From Nereida sp024640765 (GTDB lineage Bacteria > Pseudomonadota > Alphaproteobacteria > Rhodobacterales > Rhodobacteraceae), in assembly GCA_024640765.1 (NCBI GenBank), contig JAHEEK010000006.1, positions 1-64,000 of the forward strand: 64,000 nucleotides of DNA. Direction: 5' to 3'. This document shows, one piece after another, positions 52,332 to 61,672 of the stretch; position 1 is the stretch's first letter; each line of letters begins with the position of its first letter. The notes under the pieces were generated by a model. The model was given only the letters and a program-made list of their open reading frames with translations, made no database searches and was not told the DNA's origin. Made by a program: the position numbers and the translations under genes.

Positions 52332-55109
52332 ATGTTGGCCATATTCAACATCGCATTCGGTGCGCCATGGCTGTTGCTGGGCTTGTTGGTATTGCCGGTT
52401 CTATGGTTTTTGCTGCGCGCCGTGCCGCCTGCGCCAATCAAACGCCGGTTTCCTGCGGTGTCACTTTTGCTTGGGCTTAAGGATACGGAGGTTGAGGCTG
52501 ACAAAACACCATGGTGGCTGATGTTGCTTCGAATGTTGGCCGTTGCGGCGATAATCATCGGGTTTTCTGGCCCCGTTTTGAACCCTTCAGCGGATGCGCA
52601 AAATACTAGGGGACCGTTGGTCATTATTATTGATGGCACTTGGGCGAGCGCGCAAAATTGGGCAGCGCAACTGGACAGAATTGACAGTGCGTTAGAGGCA
52701 GCGTCCCGCCAAGGTCGTCGCGCTGCAGTAGTCCGTCTAACTGATCCTGTGGTTGGTCTTGAGTTTGCAGCGGCGGATGTTTGGCGCAGCCGTCTTGCGG
52801 GGTTGGCCCCCCAACCTTGGGAGGCCACAAGCGGTCCTGATTGGGTGGCGGATGTGCCTGAGGGTGCGCAAATTTTGTGGATGAGTGACGGCTTGGCGCG
52901 TGAGGAGCGTTTGCCTTTACTTGCGGCACTTCAGATCAAGTCAGAGGTCACAATATTTGAGGAAAGCGCCCCGATTTTCGGCCTCGCGCCCGTGGTTTTG
53001 CAAGACGGCGTTGTCATAGTTGAAGCCCTACGCAACAGATCCGGCACAGCACAAGACATAATCGTAGACGCGGTCGGTCGTGATCCTGCAGGTATTGAGC
53101 GAGTACTAACGCAGGTGCCTCTCTCTTTTGCGGCCTCAGACATGAGCGTGCAGGCGGAGATAGTCCTACCGGCTGAGCTGCGTAATCGTGTGAGCCGCTT
53201 TGAAATTGAGGGCATAGCAACTGCTGGCGCAGTCACCCTTTCTGATGACGGGCTACGGCGGCGTGAAATTGCGTTGATTGACGGGCGCAGTGCCGGTGAG
53301 GGCGCACAACTGCTGTCCCAGCTTTATTATTTGGAACGTGCGCTGCGTCCTACTGCGGACCTTATCCAAGGAGCATTGCCGGATGCGTTGTTGGCTAATC
53401 CTGATGTGATTGTTTTAGCTGACGTGGCTAATTTAACCCAAGCAGAGACACAGGGGTTGACGGATTGGGTTGAAAGCGGCGGGCTGCTGTTGCGATTTTC
53501 TGGGCCGCGCCTTGCGGCCAGTGATGTGGCGCGCGGCGCACAAGACCCGCTTATGCCCGTACGCTTGCGGTCTGGTGGGCGTTCAGTTGGCGGTGCGATG
53601 TCGTGGGGCGAGCCGAAATCGCTTGCGCCATTTGCTGCTGATACGCCGTTTTATGGCCTCGATGTTCCTGCGGACGTTGCGGTCAACAACCAGCTTGTTG
53701 CAGAGCCTGATCCGGATTTGGCACGGCGCGTTCTGGCTGAACTGAGCGATGGTACGCCGCTGGTCACACGCAAGGCACTTGGGCAGGGACAGGTTGTCTT
53801 GTTCCACATCACTGCAAACGCCGAGTGGTCTAATCTTCCGTTATCTGGCTTGTTTGTGCAGATGCTGGAACGGCTTTCAATCAGCGCACGCGGACAAGGC
53901 GATGCGGCGGGTGATTTGCAGGGAACCACTTGGCAGTTAACGGCAGAACTTAACGCGGATGGGCGGCTTGAAGCCGTGAACACACAAGCGGGCCTAAGCG
54001 GCGAGCCGCTTGGATTAGCCATCACTGATGGCGGCGTGAATGATCAAGTGCGTGCCGGTATTTACACCAGCGATGCGCGCAGTCTGGCGCTTAGCGTGTT
54101 AGGCAGTGGTGCGCGCCTTGCGGCGCCTGATTGGCCAAGCAGTGTCGTGGTTGAGGGGCTTAGACTACCTGCAGAACAACCGCTAAAAGGCTGGCTTTTG
54201 AGCGCCGCTCTGGCGTTTCTGTCAGTCGACATTATCGCCTCGCTTTGGTTTGCGGGCCGTCTTGTGGGACCAAGCGTCGCGGCAGTTTTCCTCGGGGCTC
54301 TTTTGCCCATTTTAAGTATCGATCCGGCCTATGCGCAGGGCGGGCAGCCCAATGATATCCGCGCGATTGAGGCCACGGCAGAGGTCTCGCTTGCTCATGT
54401 TTTGACCGGTGATGCGCGTGTGGATGAAATGGCGCTTGCGGGTCTGCGCGGGCTCTCGGACGTAATTTTTCGGCGTACGTCGGTTGAGCCAACGGTGCCC
54501 ACATCCATTGATTTGGAAATTGATGAGCTTGCGTTTTTTCCGTTTCTGTATTGGCCTATCACCGCGAACCAGCCCCTGCCGTCGGCGGATGCTTACGCCA
54601 AGCTTAACAACTATTTGCGCACTGGGGGCATGATCCTTTTTGACACGCGGGACGGCAGCACAGCCTCGTTTGGTGCAAACAACCCCGAAGGAAAACGCCT
54701 GCAATTGATTGCGGCTCCGCTTGACATTCCAGCGCTGGAGCCGCTTCCGGGCGGGCATGTTCTAACGCGGTCGTTTTATTTGGTGCAGGACTTTCCCGGA
54801 CGTCATACCAGCCGTGATGTGTGGGTGGAGGTGTCGCGCAGTGATGTCGGCGACGGTGCTGATTTACTCGCCCAAAACCGCAATGACGGTGTGAGCCCCG
54901 TGGTGATCGGCGGCAATGACTGGGCGGCGGCGTGGGCTGTAAGTCCGTCTGGTGGACCTATGGCGCCAATCGGTCGTGGGCGTGCAGGTGAGCGGCAACG
55001 CGAGATTGCTTACCGGTTCGGGGTGAACCTGATCATGTATGTTCTGACGGGCAATTATAAGGCGGACCAAGTGCATGTTCCCGCCTTGCTTGAACGGTTG
55101 GGGCAGTGA
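52332..55109 (+). CDS. BatA N-terminal and DUF4159 membrane protein
   Basis: A 925-residue membrane protein. The N-terminus has the BatA-type pair of helices (AFGAPWLLLGLLVLPVLWFLLRAVPP, RMLAVAAIIIGFSGPVLNP), followed by a large periplasmic or cytoplasmic region with a DUF58-partner-like von Willebrand core. A hydrophobic segment lies near residues 615-660. The final 220 residues match DUF4159 (DELAFFPFLYWPITANQPLPS, GGMILFDTRDGS). It is the largest member of the MoxR cassette. Confidence 0.88.
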   Translation: MLAIFNIAFGAPWLLLGLLVLPVLWFLLRAVPPAPIKRRFPAVSLLLGLKDTEVEADKTPWWLMLLRMLAVAAIIIGFSGPVLNPSADAQNTRGPLVIIIDGTWASAQNWAAQLDRIDSALEAASRQGRRAAVVRLTDPVVGLEFAAADVWRSRLAGLAPQPWEATSGPDWVADVPEGAQILWMSDGLAREERLPLLAALQIKSEVTIFEESAPIFGLAPVVLQDGVVIVEALRNRSGTAQDIIVDAVGRDPAGIERVLTQVPLSFAASDMSVQAEIVLPAELRNRVSRFEIEGIATAGAVTLSDDGLRRREIALIDGRSAGEGAQLLSQLYYLERALRPTADLIQGALPDALLANPDVIVLADVANLTQAETQGLTDWVESGGLLLRFSGPRLAASDVARGAQDPLMPVRLRSGGRSVGGAMSWGEPKSLAPFAADTPFYGLDVPADVAVNNQLVAEPDPDLARRVLAELSDGTPLVTRKALGQGQVVLFHITANAEWSNLPLSGLFVQMLERLSISARGQGDAAGDLQGTTWQLTAELNADGRLEAVNTQAGLSGEPLGLAITDGGVNDQVRAGIYTSDARSLALSVLGSGARLAAPDWPSSVVVEGLRLPAEQPLKGWLLSAALAFLSVDIIASLWFAGRLVGPSVAAVFLGALLPILSIDPAYAQGGQPNDIRAIEATAEVSLAHVLTGDARVDEMALAGLRGLSDVIFRRTSVEPTVPTSIDLEIDELAFFPFLYWPITANQPLPSADAYAKLNNYLRTGGMILFDTRDGSTASFGANNPEGKRLQLIAAPLDIPALEPLPGGHVLTRSFYLVQDFPGRHTSRDVWVEVSRSDVGDGADLLAQNRNDGVSPVVIGGNDWAAAWAVSPSGGPMAPIGRGRAGERQREIAYRFGVNLIMYVLTGNYKADQVHVPALLERLGQ

Positions 55110-55113
55110 CGTG

Positions 55114-57180
55114 ATGAACGAGGTATTGATCAATCCATTGGTACAGTTGCCCGTCATTTTGTTGGCGGGTACGATCTGTGCCCTGTTATTGGCGTTCGCT
55201 TTGTGGCGTGGCCTTTCGGGTGTTTGGTTGCGGGCCTTGGCTGCGGCTTGCGTGTTGTCAGCACTGGCCAACCCTTCGCTTCAGCGAGAAACTCGTGAGC
55301 CATTGAATGACATTGTGATCGTCGCGCTTGATCAGTCTGCCAGCCAAGATATTGCTGATCGTTCCACACAAGCGACGCAGGCATTTGCTGCAATTGTGAC
55401 GGCTGTGCAGGCACGGCCAAACACGGACTTACGCGTGATAGATGTGCCAGACAGTGCCGATGATCAGGGCACTAAATTGATGAGTAGCTTGTCGCAAATC
55501 CTTGCCGAAGAGCCCAGTGCACGTGTTGCTGGAATTGTGGCGATTACAGATGGTGTAGTTCATGATCTATCCGCCACCCCAGATTGTCCAGCACCGTTTC
55601 ATGTTCTTTTGACAGGACGCGCCCAAGATTGGGATAGGAAGCTGACGGTGCAAGACGCGCCTGCTTTTGCGATTTTGGGCGAAGAGGTTTTGCTGGGTAT
55701 GCGTCTGGATGATGTGGGCGCTGTCCCGAATGCTTTGGCCAACAGTCGGGCGGTTTTGGACATTGCGATTGACGGTGGCGCGCCCCGTCGTTTTGAGGTG
55801 CCAGTGGGTGAAGACCTGCAACTGCCGGTAACGCTGCCTCACGGGGGCATGAATGTGTTGCAGTTTTCAACGCCGGAATTGGATGGAGAGCTAACGGCCC
55901 GCAACAACACATCAGTCGTTCAGATCAACGGTGTGCGGGACCGTTTGCGCGTGTTGTTGGTCAGCGGAGAACCCCACGCCGGCGAGCGGACTTGGCGCAA
56001 CCTTTTGAAGTCCGACAGCAGCGTGGATTTGGTTCATTTCACAATCCTTCGCCCCCCTGAAAAGCAAGACGGCGTGCCCATTGACGAGCTGTCGTTGATT
56101 GCTTTCCCAACGCGCGAGCTTTTCTTGGAAAAGATCGATGAGTTCGATTTGATTATATTCGATCGCTATAAACGGCGGGGCATTTTGCCCACGGCCTATA
56201 TCGACAGCATCCGCACTTACGTTGAGCAGGGTGGCGCGGTTTTGATTGCAGCGGGTCCTGACTTTGCTTCAGCAGATTCCATTTACCGCTCTCCGCTGGC
56301 TGATGTTTTGCCTGCGCGCCCCACAGCGCGGGTGATTGAACAGGGGTATTTGCCACAGGTGTCAGAGCTTGGTGCAAAGCATCCGGTCACCCGTGGGTTA
56401 ACTGGTGCAAATAAGGGCGAGCAGCTACCGACTTGGGGGCGTTGGTTCCGACAAATAGAGGTTGAGGCTGAGCGGGGACAAGTTGTGATGACGGGCGTAG
56501 ATGATCAGCCACTTCTGGTGCTGGACCGCGCGGGTGAGGGGCGTGTGGCGCAGCTTGCATCAGATCAGGCATGGCTGTGGGATCGTGGTTTTGAAGGTGG
56601 TGGTCCGCAGCTTGAACTGTTGCGCCGCCTTGCACACTGGATGATGAAAGAGCCCGAGCTTGAGGAAGAAACGCTCACCGCTGAACAAGATGGGGATATG
56701 CTTGTTATCACGCGGCGTACTTTGTCTGATGACGTGTCCGATGTGGTTGTAACGACGCCCGATGGTGCGGAGCAGACGATTACCCTGAGCCAGGTTGCCC
56801 CGGGGCAACTTGAGGCGGTACTTGAGGCGGATGAAATGGGTCTTTACCACCTGAGTGATGGTGAAATTGACGCAGTTAAAGCGATTGGCCCCGCCGCGCC
56901 GCGAGAATTTGCTGATACCATTGCCACGCCTGACTTATTGGCCCCCGCCGTGGAGAAAACACAGGGTGGTATTGTCCCTATAGTCGATGGTGTGCCGCGC
57001 CTCCGCGATGTGCGTGCGGGGAGACCTGCGTCAGGTCGGGGGTGGATCGGTCTAACACCGCGAGAGGCGTATCAAACGACGGACGTGGTTCTTACGTCGC
57101 TGGTCCCTGCGTGGCTGTTTTTGCTTCTTGCGGCAGGCCTAAGTATTGCGGCGTGGTTGCGTGAAGGACGGCGCGCCTAA
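55114..57180 (+). CDS. Membrane protein of the MoxR/DUF58 cassette (glutamine-amidotransferase-like core)
   Basis: A 688-residue protein: two N-terminal helices (about 10-60), a large domain with LIIFDRYKRRG and GAVLIAAGPDFAS resembling the class-I glutamine-amidotransferase-like fold used in these cassettes, and one C-terminal helix (VPAWLFLLLAAGLSIAAWL) before a basic end. The catalytic Cys of real amidotransferases is not seen. It starts two to five bases after the BatA gene (GTG at 55111 or ATG at 55114). It closes the operon. Confidence 0.8.
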   Translation: MNEVLINPLVQLPVILLAGTICALLLAFALWRGLSGVWLRALAAACVLSALANPSLQRETREPLNDIVIVALDQSASQDIADRSTQATQAFAAIVTAVQARPNTDLRVIDVPDSADDQGTKLMSSLSQILAEEPSARVAGIVAITDGVVHDLSATPDCPAPFHVLLTGRAQDWDRKLTVQDAPAFAILGEEVLLGMRLDDVGAVPNALANSRAVLDIAIDGGAPRRFEVPVGEDLQLPVTLPHGGMNVLQFSTPELDGELTARNNTSVVQINGVRDRLRVLLVSGEPHAGERTWRNLLKSDSSVDLVHFTILRPPEKQDGVPIDELSLIAFPTRELFLEKIDEFDLIIFDRYKRRGILPTAYIDSIRTYVEQGGAVLIAAGPDFASADSIYRSPLADVLPARPTARVIEQGYLPQVSELGAKHPVTRGLTGANKGEQLPTWGRWFRQIEVEAERGQVVMTGVDDQPLLVLDRAGEGRVAQLASDQAWLWDRGFEGGGPQLELLRRLAHWMMKEPELEEETLTAEQDGDMLVITRRTLSDDVSDVVVTTPDGAEQTITLSQVAPGQLEAVLEADEMGLYHLSDGEIDAVKAIGPAAPREFADTIATPDLLAPAVEKTQGGIVPIVDGVPRLRDVRAGRPASGRGWIGLTPREAYQTTDVVLTSLVPAWLFLLLAAGLSIAAWLREGRRA

Positions 57181-57191
57181 AATTGTAAGGC

Positions 57192-57602
57192 CTAGAAAGG
57201 TTTGACCACGACCAGCCACAAAACACCAATCGCGCCGAAGACGCTCACTTCATTGAAAACTCGTAGCCAGCGGTCAGAACGTGGGAATTGGCCCTGCTTG
57301 GCGGCTGAAACCATCTTGCCGGTGTAGGCGTAATGAGCAGCTAGGCCCGCCACAACAACCAGTTTCCACCAAACCCATTGCGGGAAGCCCCAAAGGCTTG
57401 CCAGCCAGATACCAGTGAAGATTGCGATCACTGCAAGGCCTGCGGAAAAACGATACAGTCGGTACGTCAGATCGCCTAAATCACCGTTAACACCGTGTTT
57501 ATCAAAGTCGCGCTTCCAATAGATGAGCGCGCGGGGAACGGCGAAGATGGACGTCATCCAGCCCATAACGCACAGAATATGTATGATTTTGATCCAATCC
57601 AT
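57192..57602 (-). CDS. HemJ/CopD-like small membrane protein
   Basis: A 136-residue protein with four transmembrane helices. The start MDWIKIIHILCVMGWMTSIFAVPR resembles HemJ (protoporphyrinogen oxidase of many bacteria) and CopD-family proteins, with His8 and an Arg at the end of helix 1. It converges with the MoxR operon. Whether it makes protoporphyrin IX is not certain. Confidence 0.7.
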   Translation of the reverse strand: MDWIKIIHILCVMGWMTSIFAVPRALIYWKRDFDKHGVNGDLGDLTYRLYRFSAGLAVIAIFTGIWLASLWGFPQWVWWKLVVVAGLAAHYAYTGKMVSAAKQGQFPRSDRWLRVFNEVSVFGAIGVLWLVVVKPF

Positions 57603-57663
57603 ACGCCTTGGGTGAACCTTGCTGCGGCGTTTTGCAAGATGGGAATCCTTGCGCCAGCGTGAA

Positions 57664-57686
57664 ATTGGTTATATTCCCTTACCAAT
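57664..57686. promoter_or_regulatory. Predicted operator in front of glcD
   Basis: ATTGGT (57664-57669), 11 bases, ACCAAT (57681-57686): a perfect 6-base inverted repeat, 24-46 bases before the glcD start. It has the same layout as the site in front of the GntR/FCD regulator at 39121-39143. Confidence 0.5.
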
Positions 57687-57709
57687 CGTATCAAGCTGGA
57701 GCGTTTATT

Positions 57710-59158
57710 ATGGAAATGCCTGTCCCGAATACTGCTGTGTTGTCTAAAAAAGCAGCTGTTGTGCGTCGGTTGAGCGAGGTTTTGCCCTCGGACGCGGTGA
57801 TCCATGAGGAACGCGAGGTGAAGGCGTATGAATGCGATGCGCTTACAGCGTACAAGTGCCCACCGCTTGCCGCCGTATTGCCAAGCACAACCGAACAAGT
57901 CGCGGCGGTTTTGAAAATTTGCCACGAAGAAAACGTCCCCGTGGTGCCTCGCGGCTCTGGCACGTCGCTTGCTGGTGGTGCTTTGCCCACTGCTGATTGT
58001 GTGATCCTTGGGGTGTCACGCATGAACGAAGTTCTTGAGACGAACTATGATGACCGCTACGTGCGGGTCCAATCTGGCCGTACTAATTTGAGCGTGACTG
58101 GGGCCGTTGAAGAGAACGACTTCTTTTATGCGCCTGATCCCTCCAGCCAGCTTGCATGCGCGATTGCTGGTAACATCGCTATGAACTCGGGCGGTGCGCA
58201 TTGTCTGAAATATGGTGTGACGACCAACAATTTGATGGGCGTCAAGATGGTCACGATGGAGGGTGAAATCCTCGAGATCGGTGGTGCGCATCTGGATGCT
58301 GCAGGGCTTGATCTGCTTGGGCTTATTTGTGGGTCGGAAGGCCAGCTTGGTGTCGTTACCGAAGCGACCTTGCGGATTTTGCGTAAACCCGAAGGCGCGC
58401 GCCCGGTGTTGGTGGCCTTTAACGATAATGAAGTCGCTGGCGCCTGTGTCGCAGACATCATCAAGGCGGGCGTTCTGCCCGTGGCGATTGAATTTATGGA
58501 CCGGCTTTGCATCGAGACAACTGAAAATTTTGCCCAAGCTGGCTATCCTGATTGTAATGCGCTGTTGATCATTGAAGTCGAAGGGTCTGACGCCGAGATT
58601 GATATGCAGCTTGATTTGATTGCCAAGATCGCAGCCAAGCACGATCCAATTGAAGTGCGCCAAAGCAAAAGCGCCGAAGAAAGTGCCGCGATTTGGTTGG
58701 GTAGGAAGTCTGCTTTTGGCGCCATTGGCCAGATTAGCGATTACATGTGTCTTGATGGAACAATCCCTGTTTCTGCGCTGCCCCAAGTGCTTGGTCGGAT
58801 TGGTGAGTTGTCAGAGCAATATGGCTTGCAGGTTGGCAATGTGTTCCATGCAGGCGACGGCAATATGCACCCCCTGATCCTGTATAATGCGAACAAAGAC
58901 GGTGATTTGGAGCTGTGCGAGCAGATGGGCGCAGACATTTTGCGTCTGTGTGTCGAAGTGGGAGGGTGCCTGACGGGTGAGCATGGTGTCGGCATTGAGA
59001 AACGCGATTTGATGGTCGATCAATACGCCCCTGATGATCTGGATATTCAGATGTCAGTCAAAGATGTGTTTGACCCCAAGTGGCTTTTGAACCCTGCAAA
59101 AGTGTTCCCACTTGCCTCATCTGATGCGCGCCGCGTGAGTAGTATCGCGGCGGAATAA
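57710..59158 (+). CDS. glcD: Glycolate oxidase subunit GlcD
   Basis: A 482-residue FAD enzyme that oxidises glycolate to glyoxylate together with GlcE and GlcF. The FAD-binding PCMH segment PRGSGTSLAGGALP and the C-terminal FAD-oxidase segment (NVFHAGDGNMHP, GEHGVGIEKR) are clear. The ATG at 57710 has GGAG 8 bases upstream. Glycolate is a major product of phytoplankton, so this route fits a marine habitat (inference). Confidence 0.95.
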   Translation: MEMPVPNTAVLSKKAAVVRRLSEVLPSDAVIHEEREVKAYECDALTAYKCPPLAAVLPSTTEQVAAVLKICHEENVPVVPRGSGTSLAGGALPTADCVILGVSRMNEVLETNYDDRYVRVQSGRTNLSVTGAVEENDFFYAPDPSSQLACAIAGNIAMNSGGAHCLKYGVTTNNLMGVKMVTMEGEILEIGGAHLDAAGLDLLGLICGSEGQLGVVTEATLRILRKPEGARPVLVAFNDNEVAGACVADIIKAGVLPVAIEFMDRLCIETTENFAQAGYPDCNALLIIEVEGSDAEIDMQLDLIAKIAAKHDPIEVRQSKSAEESAAIWLGRKSAFGAIGQISDYMCLDGTIPVSALPQVLGRIGELSEQYGLQVGNVFHAGDGNMHPLILYNANKDGDLELCEQMGADILRLCVEVGGCLTGEHGVGIEKRDLMVDQYAPDDLDIQMSVKDVFDPKWLLNPAKVFPLASSDARRVSSIAAE

Positions 59159-59197
59159 GCGCCTCTTTTTGGATATTTAGAAACAAAAGCAGTTATC

Positions 59198-60301
59198 ATG
59201 AGACCTGAAACTGAAGCGGCGTTAGCCGAAAATATTGCGGCTGCTCGTGGTCCGTTGCGTATTGTTGGCGGCGGCACCCGCGATATTGGCGCCCCTGTAG
59301 CAGGTGAGTTGGTGGAGACCGCCGGCATGTCGGGCATCACGCTTTATGAACCCGGTGCGCTGACGCTTGTGGCCAAAGCCGGAACGCCTTTGTCAGAGAT
59401 TGAGGCGGCAGTTGCGGCCGAAAACCAGCGCCTTGCATTTGAACCGATGGATCACCGCGGCCTGCTTGGCACATCTGGCACATCGACGATTGGTGGTTGC
59501 GTCGCTGCGAACGTAAGTGGCCCGCGCCGTATTTCTGTGGGTGCGTGCCGTGACCACATGCTGGGCGTGCGAATGGTCGATGGGGCTGGCCGCATTTTGA
59601 AAAATGGTGGCCGTGTGATGAAGAATGTCACAGGGTATGATCTTGTGAAATTGATGTCAGGCAGCTTTGGAACTTTGGGTGTCCTGACGGAGGTGTCGCT
59701 GAAGGTCCTTCCGGTTGCGCAGACCCAAGCCACGATCATTTTGCATGATATAGACGCAGTGCCCGCAGTTGAGGCTCTGTCCGCTGGTCTGGGCAGCCCG
59801 TATGAAGTTACAGGGGCCGCCTATGATCCAGCGCTGCGCGAGGCTTACCTGCGCATCGAGGGATTTGAAGACAGCGTGGCGTATCGCACTGGTGAATTGA
59901 AAAAGGTGCTAGCTGATTTTGGTGAGATGAGCGTTTCCGATGACGTGACCCTGTGGGAAGGCATTCGGGATGTGTCCGTGTTCCACGGCAAAGAAGGCGA
60001 TGTTTGGCGTATTTCTGTCCGTCCTTCCGACGCACCCGCAGTCTTGGAAGCGGCTGGTGCGGATGCAGCTTTGTTGGATTGGGGCGGCGGTTTGATTTGG
60101 CTGCGCGTTGCTGAGGGGCGTGACGTGCGCACCGCGTTACAGGGCATTTCGGGGCACGCCACGTTGGTGCGCGCCTCTGCGCAAACGCGTGCATCCTTGC
60201 CTGTGTTCCATCCGGAAGATGCAGGAGTGCGCCGCTTGAGTGACGCGTTACGGGCCAAATTTGACCCACGCGGCATTTTGAATACAGGATTGATGGGGTA
60301 G
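59198..60301 (+). CDS. glcE: Glycolate oxidase FAD-binding subunit GlcE
   Basis: A 367-residue FAD-binding protein: GPLRIVGGGTRDIGAPV at the start, then GTSGTSTIGGCVAANVSGPRR and VTGYDLVKLMSGSFGTLG. It is the second flavoprotein of the glycolate oxidase complex. It lies 39 bases after glcD and 3 bases before glcF. Confidence 0.94.
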   Translation: MRPETEAALAENIAAARGPLRIVGGGTRDIGAPVAGELVETAGMSGITLYEPGALTLVAKAGTPLSEIEAAVAAENQRLAFEPMDHRGLLGTSGTSTIGGCVAANVSGPRRISVGACRDHMLGVRMVDGAGRILKNGGRVMKNVTGYDLVKLMSGSFGTLGVLTEVSLKVLPVAQTQATIILHDIDAVPAVEALSAGLGSPYEVTGAAYDPALREAYLRIEGFEDSVAYRTGELKKVLADFGEMSVSDDVTLWEGIRDVSVFHGKEGDVWRISVRPSDAPAVLEAAGADAALLDWGGGLIWLRVAEGRDVRTALQGISGHATLVRASAQTRASLPVFHPEDAGVRRLSDALRAKFDPRGILNTGLMG

Positions 60302-60304
60302 GCC

Positions 60305-61624
60305 ATGCGTACTGAATTTACCGAAGAGCAGTTGTTGGATCCGGCCACGTCTCGCTCGAACAAGATCCTACGAACTTGTGTGCACTGCGGCTTTTGTACC
60401 GCGACGTGCCCTACGTATCAGGTTTTGGGGGATGAATTGGACAGCCCTCGTGGGCGGATTTACCTGATTAAAGATATGCTTGAAAACAATCGTGCGCCTG
60501 ACCCAGATACGGTCAAGCACGTTGATCGATGCTTGTCATGTTTGGCTTGTATGTCTACCTGTCCAAGCGGTGTGCACTACATGCATCTGGTTGATCATGC
60601 GCGCGAGTATATCGAACAGAATTATAAACGCCGTTGGGATGATCGCGTGTTGCGGTGGGTGCTGTCCAAGATTTTGCCATACCCCATGCGTTTTCGTTGG
60701 GCGCTTGCAGGTGCGAAATTGGGGCGTCCGTTCGCAAAGTTGATGCCTGATGCGCGGCTTCGGGCGATGCTTGAGATGGCACCCAAAACAATACCGCCTG
60801 TTAGCCGCAATGATGATCCGCAAACATTTGTGCCGAAAGCCAAAAAGAAAATGCGTGTGGCATTGATGACGGGCTGTGCGCAAAAGGCGCTCAACACGGA
60901 CATTAACGACGCCACTATCCGGCTTTTGACCCGACTAGGGTGCGAGGTTGTAGTGGCCGATGGTGCGGGTTGTTGTGGTGCGTTGACCCATCATATGGGC
61001 AAAACTTCGGAAAGTCATTCGGCGGCGGGTGCCAACATCAAAGCGTGGATGAAGCATGTAAATGGTGACCGCCTCGATGCTGTTGTCATCAACACAAGTG
61101 GATGCGGAACTACGATCAAAGATTACGGCCATATGTTTGAGGGCACTGATCTTGCAAGTGATGCCAAAACAATTGCAGGCCTTGCGATGGATGTCTCCGA
61201 GGTTTTGATGAAGCTTGAGATGCCACCGCTGCCTGAGCAAAACATGACTGTGGCGTATCATGCAGCTTGCTCATTACAGCATGGCCAACAGATCAAGACG
61301 TTTCCCAAAGACCTTTTGCGAAACGCGGGTTTTGACGTGGTTGAACCGGCGGATAGCCACCTGTGTTGTGGGTCTGCGGGGACGTACAACTTGATGCAGC
61401 CTGCCATTTCAAAGCAACTTAAGGACCGGAAAGTAAGAACCCTTGAGGCCAAGAACCCAGATGTGATTGCGGCTGGCAATATCGGCTGCATGATGCAAAT
61501 TGGCTCTGCCGCAAGTGTGCCAATTGTTCATACAGTTGAGCTGTTGGATTGGGCAACAGGTGGTCCTTTACCACCTGCATTTGAGCGCGACGCGAGTGCG
61601 CTGCAGGTTCCTATCTTGCGTTAG
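60305..61624 (+). CDS. glcF: Glycolate oxidase iron-sulfur subunit GlcF
   Basis: A 439-residue protein with two N-terminal 4Fe-4S motifs, CVHCGFCTATCP and CLSCLACMSTCP, and two C-terminal CCG domains (ADGAGCCGALTHH, SHLCCGSAGTYN). It passes electrons from the flavoproteins to the membrane quinone pool. It completes the glcDEF operon. Confidence 0.95.
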   Translation: MRTEFTEEQLLDPATSRSNKILRTCVHCGFCTATCPTYQVLGDELDSPRGRIYLIKDMLENNRAPDPDTVKHVDRCLSCLACMSTCPSGVHYMHLVDHAREYIEQNYKRRWDDRVLRWVLSKILPYPMRFRWALAGAKLGRPFAKLMPDARLRAMLEMAPKTIPPVSRNDDPQTFVPKAKKKMRVALMTGCAQKALNTDINDATIRLLTRLGCEVVVADGAGCCGALTHHMGKTSESHSAAGANIKAWMKHVNGDRLDAVVINTSGCGTTIKDYGHMFEGTDLASDAKTIAGLAMDVSEVLMKLEMPPLPEQNMTVAYHAACSLQHGQQIKTFPKDLLRNAGFDVVEPADSHLCCGSAGTYNLMQPAISKQLKDRKVRTLEAKNPDVIAAGNIGCMMQIGSAASVPIVHTVELLDWATGGPLPPAFERDASALQVPILR

Positions 61625-61672
61625 GTGCTAAAGGCGGCCAAAGTTTATCCTCAAACTTTGGTAGAAAAATCT

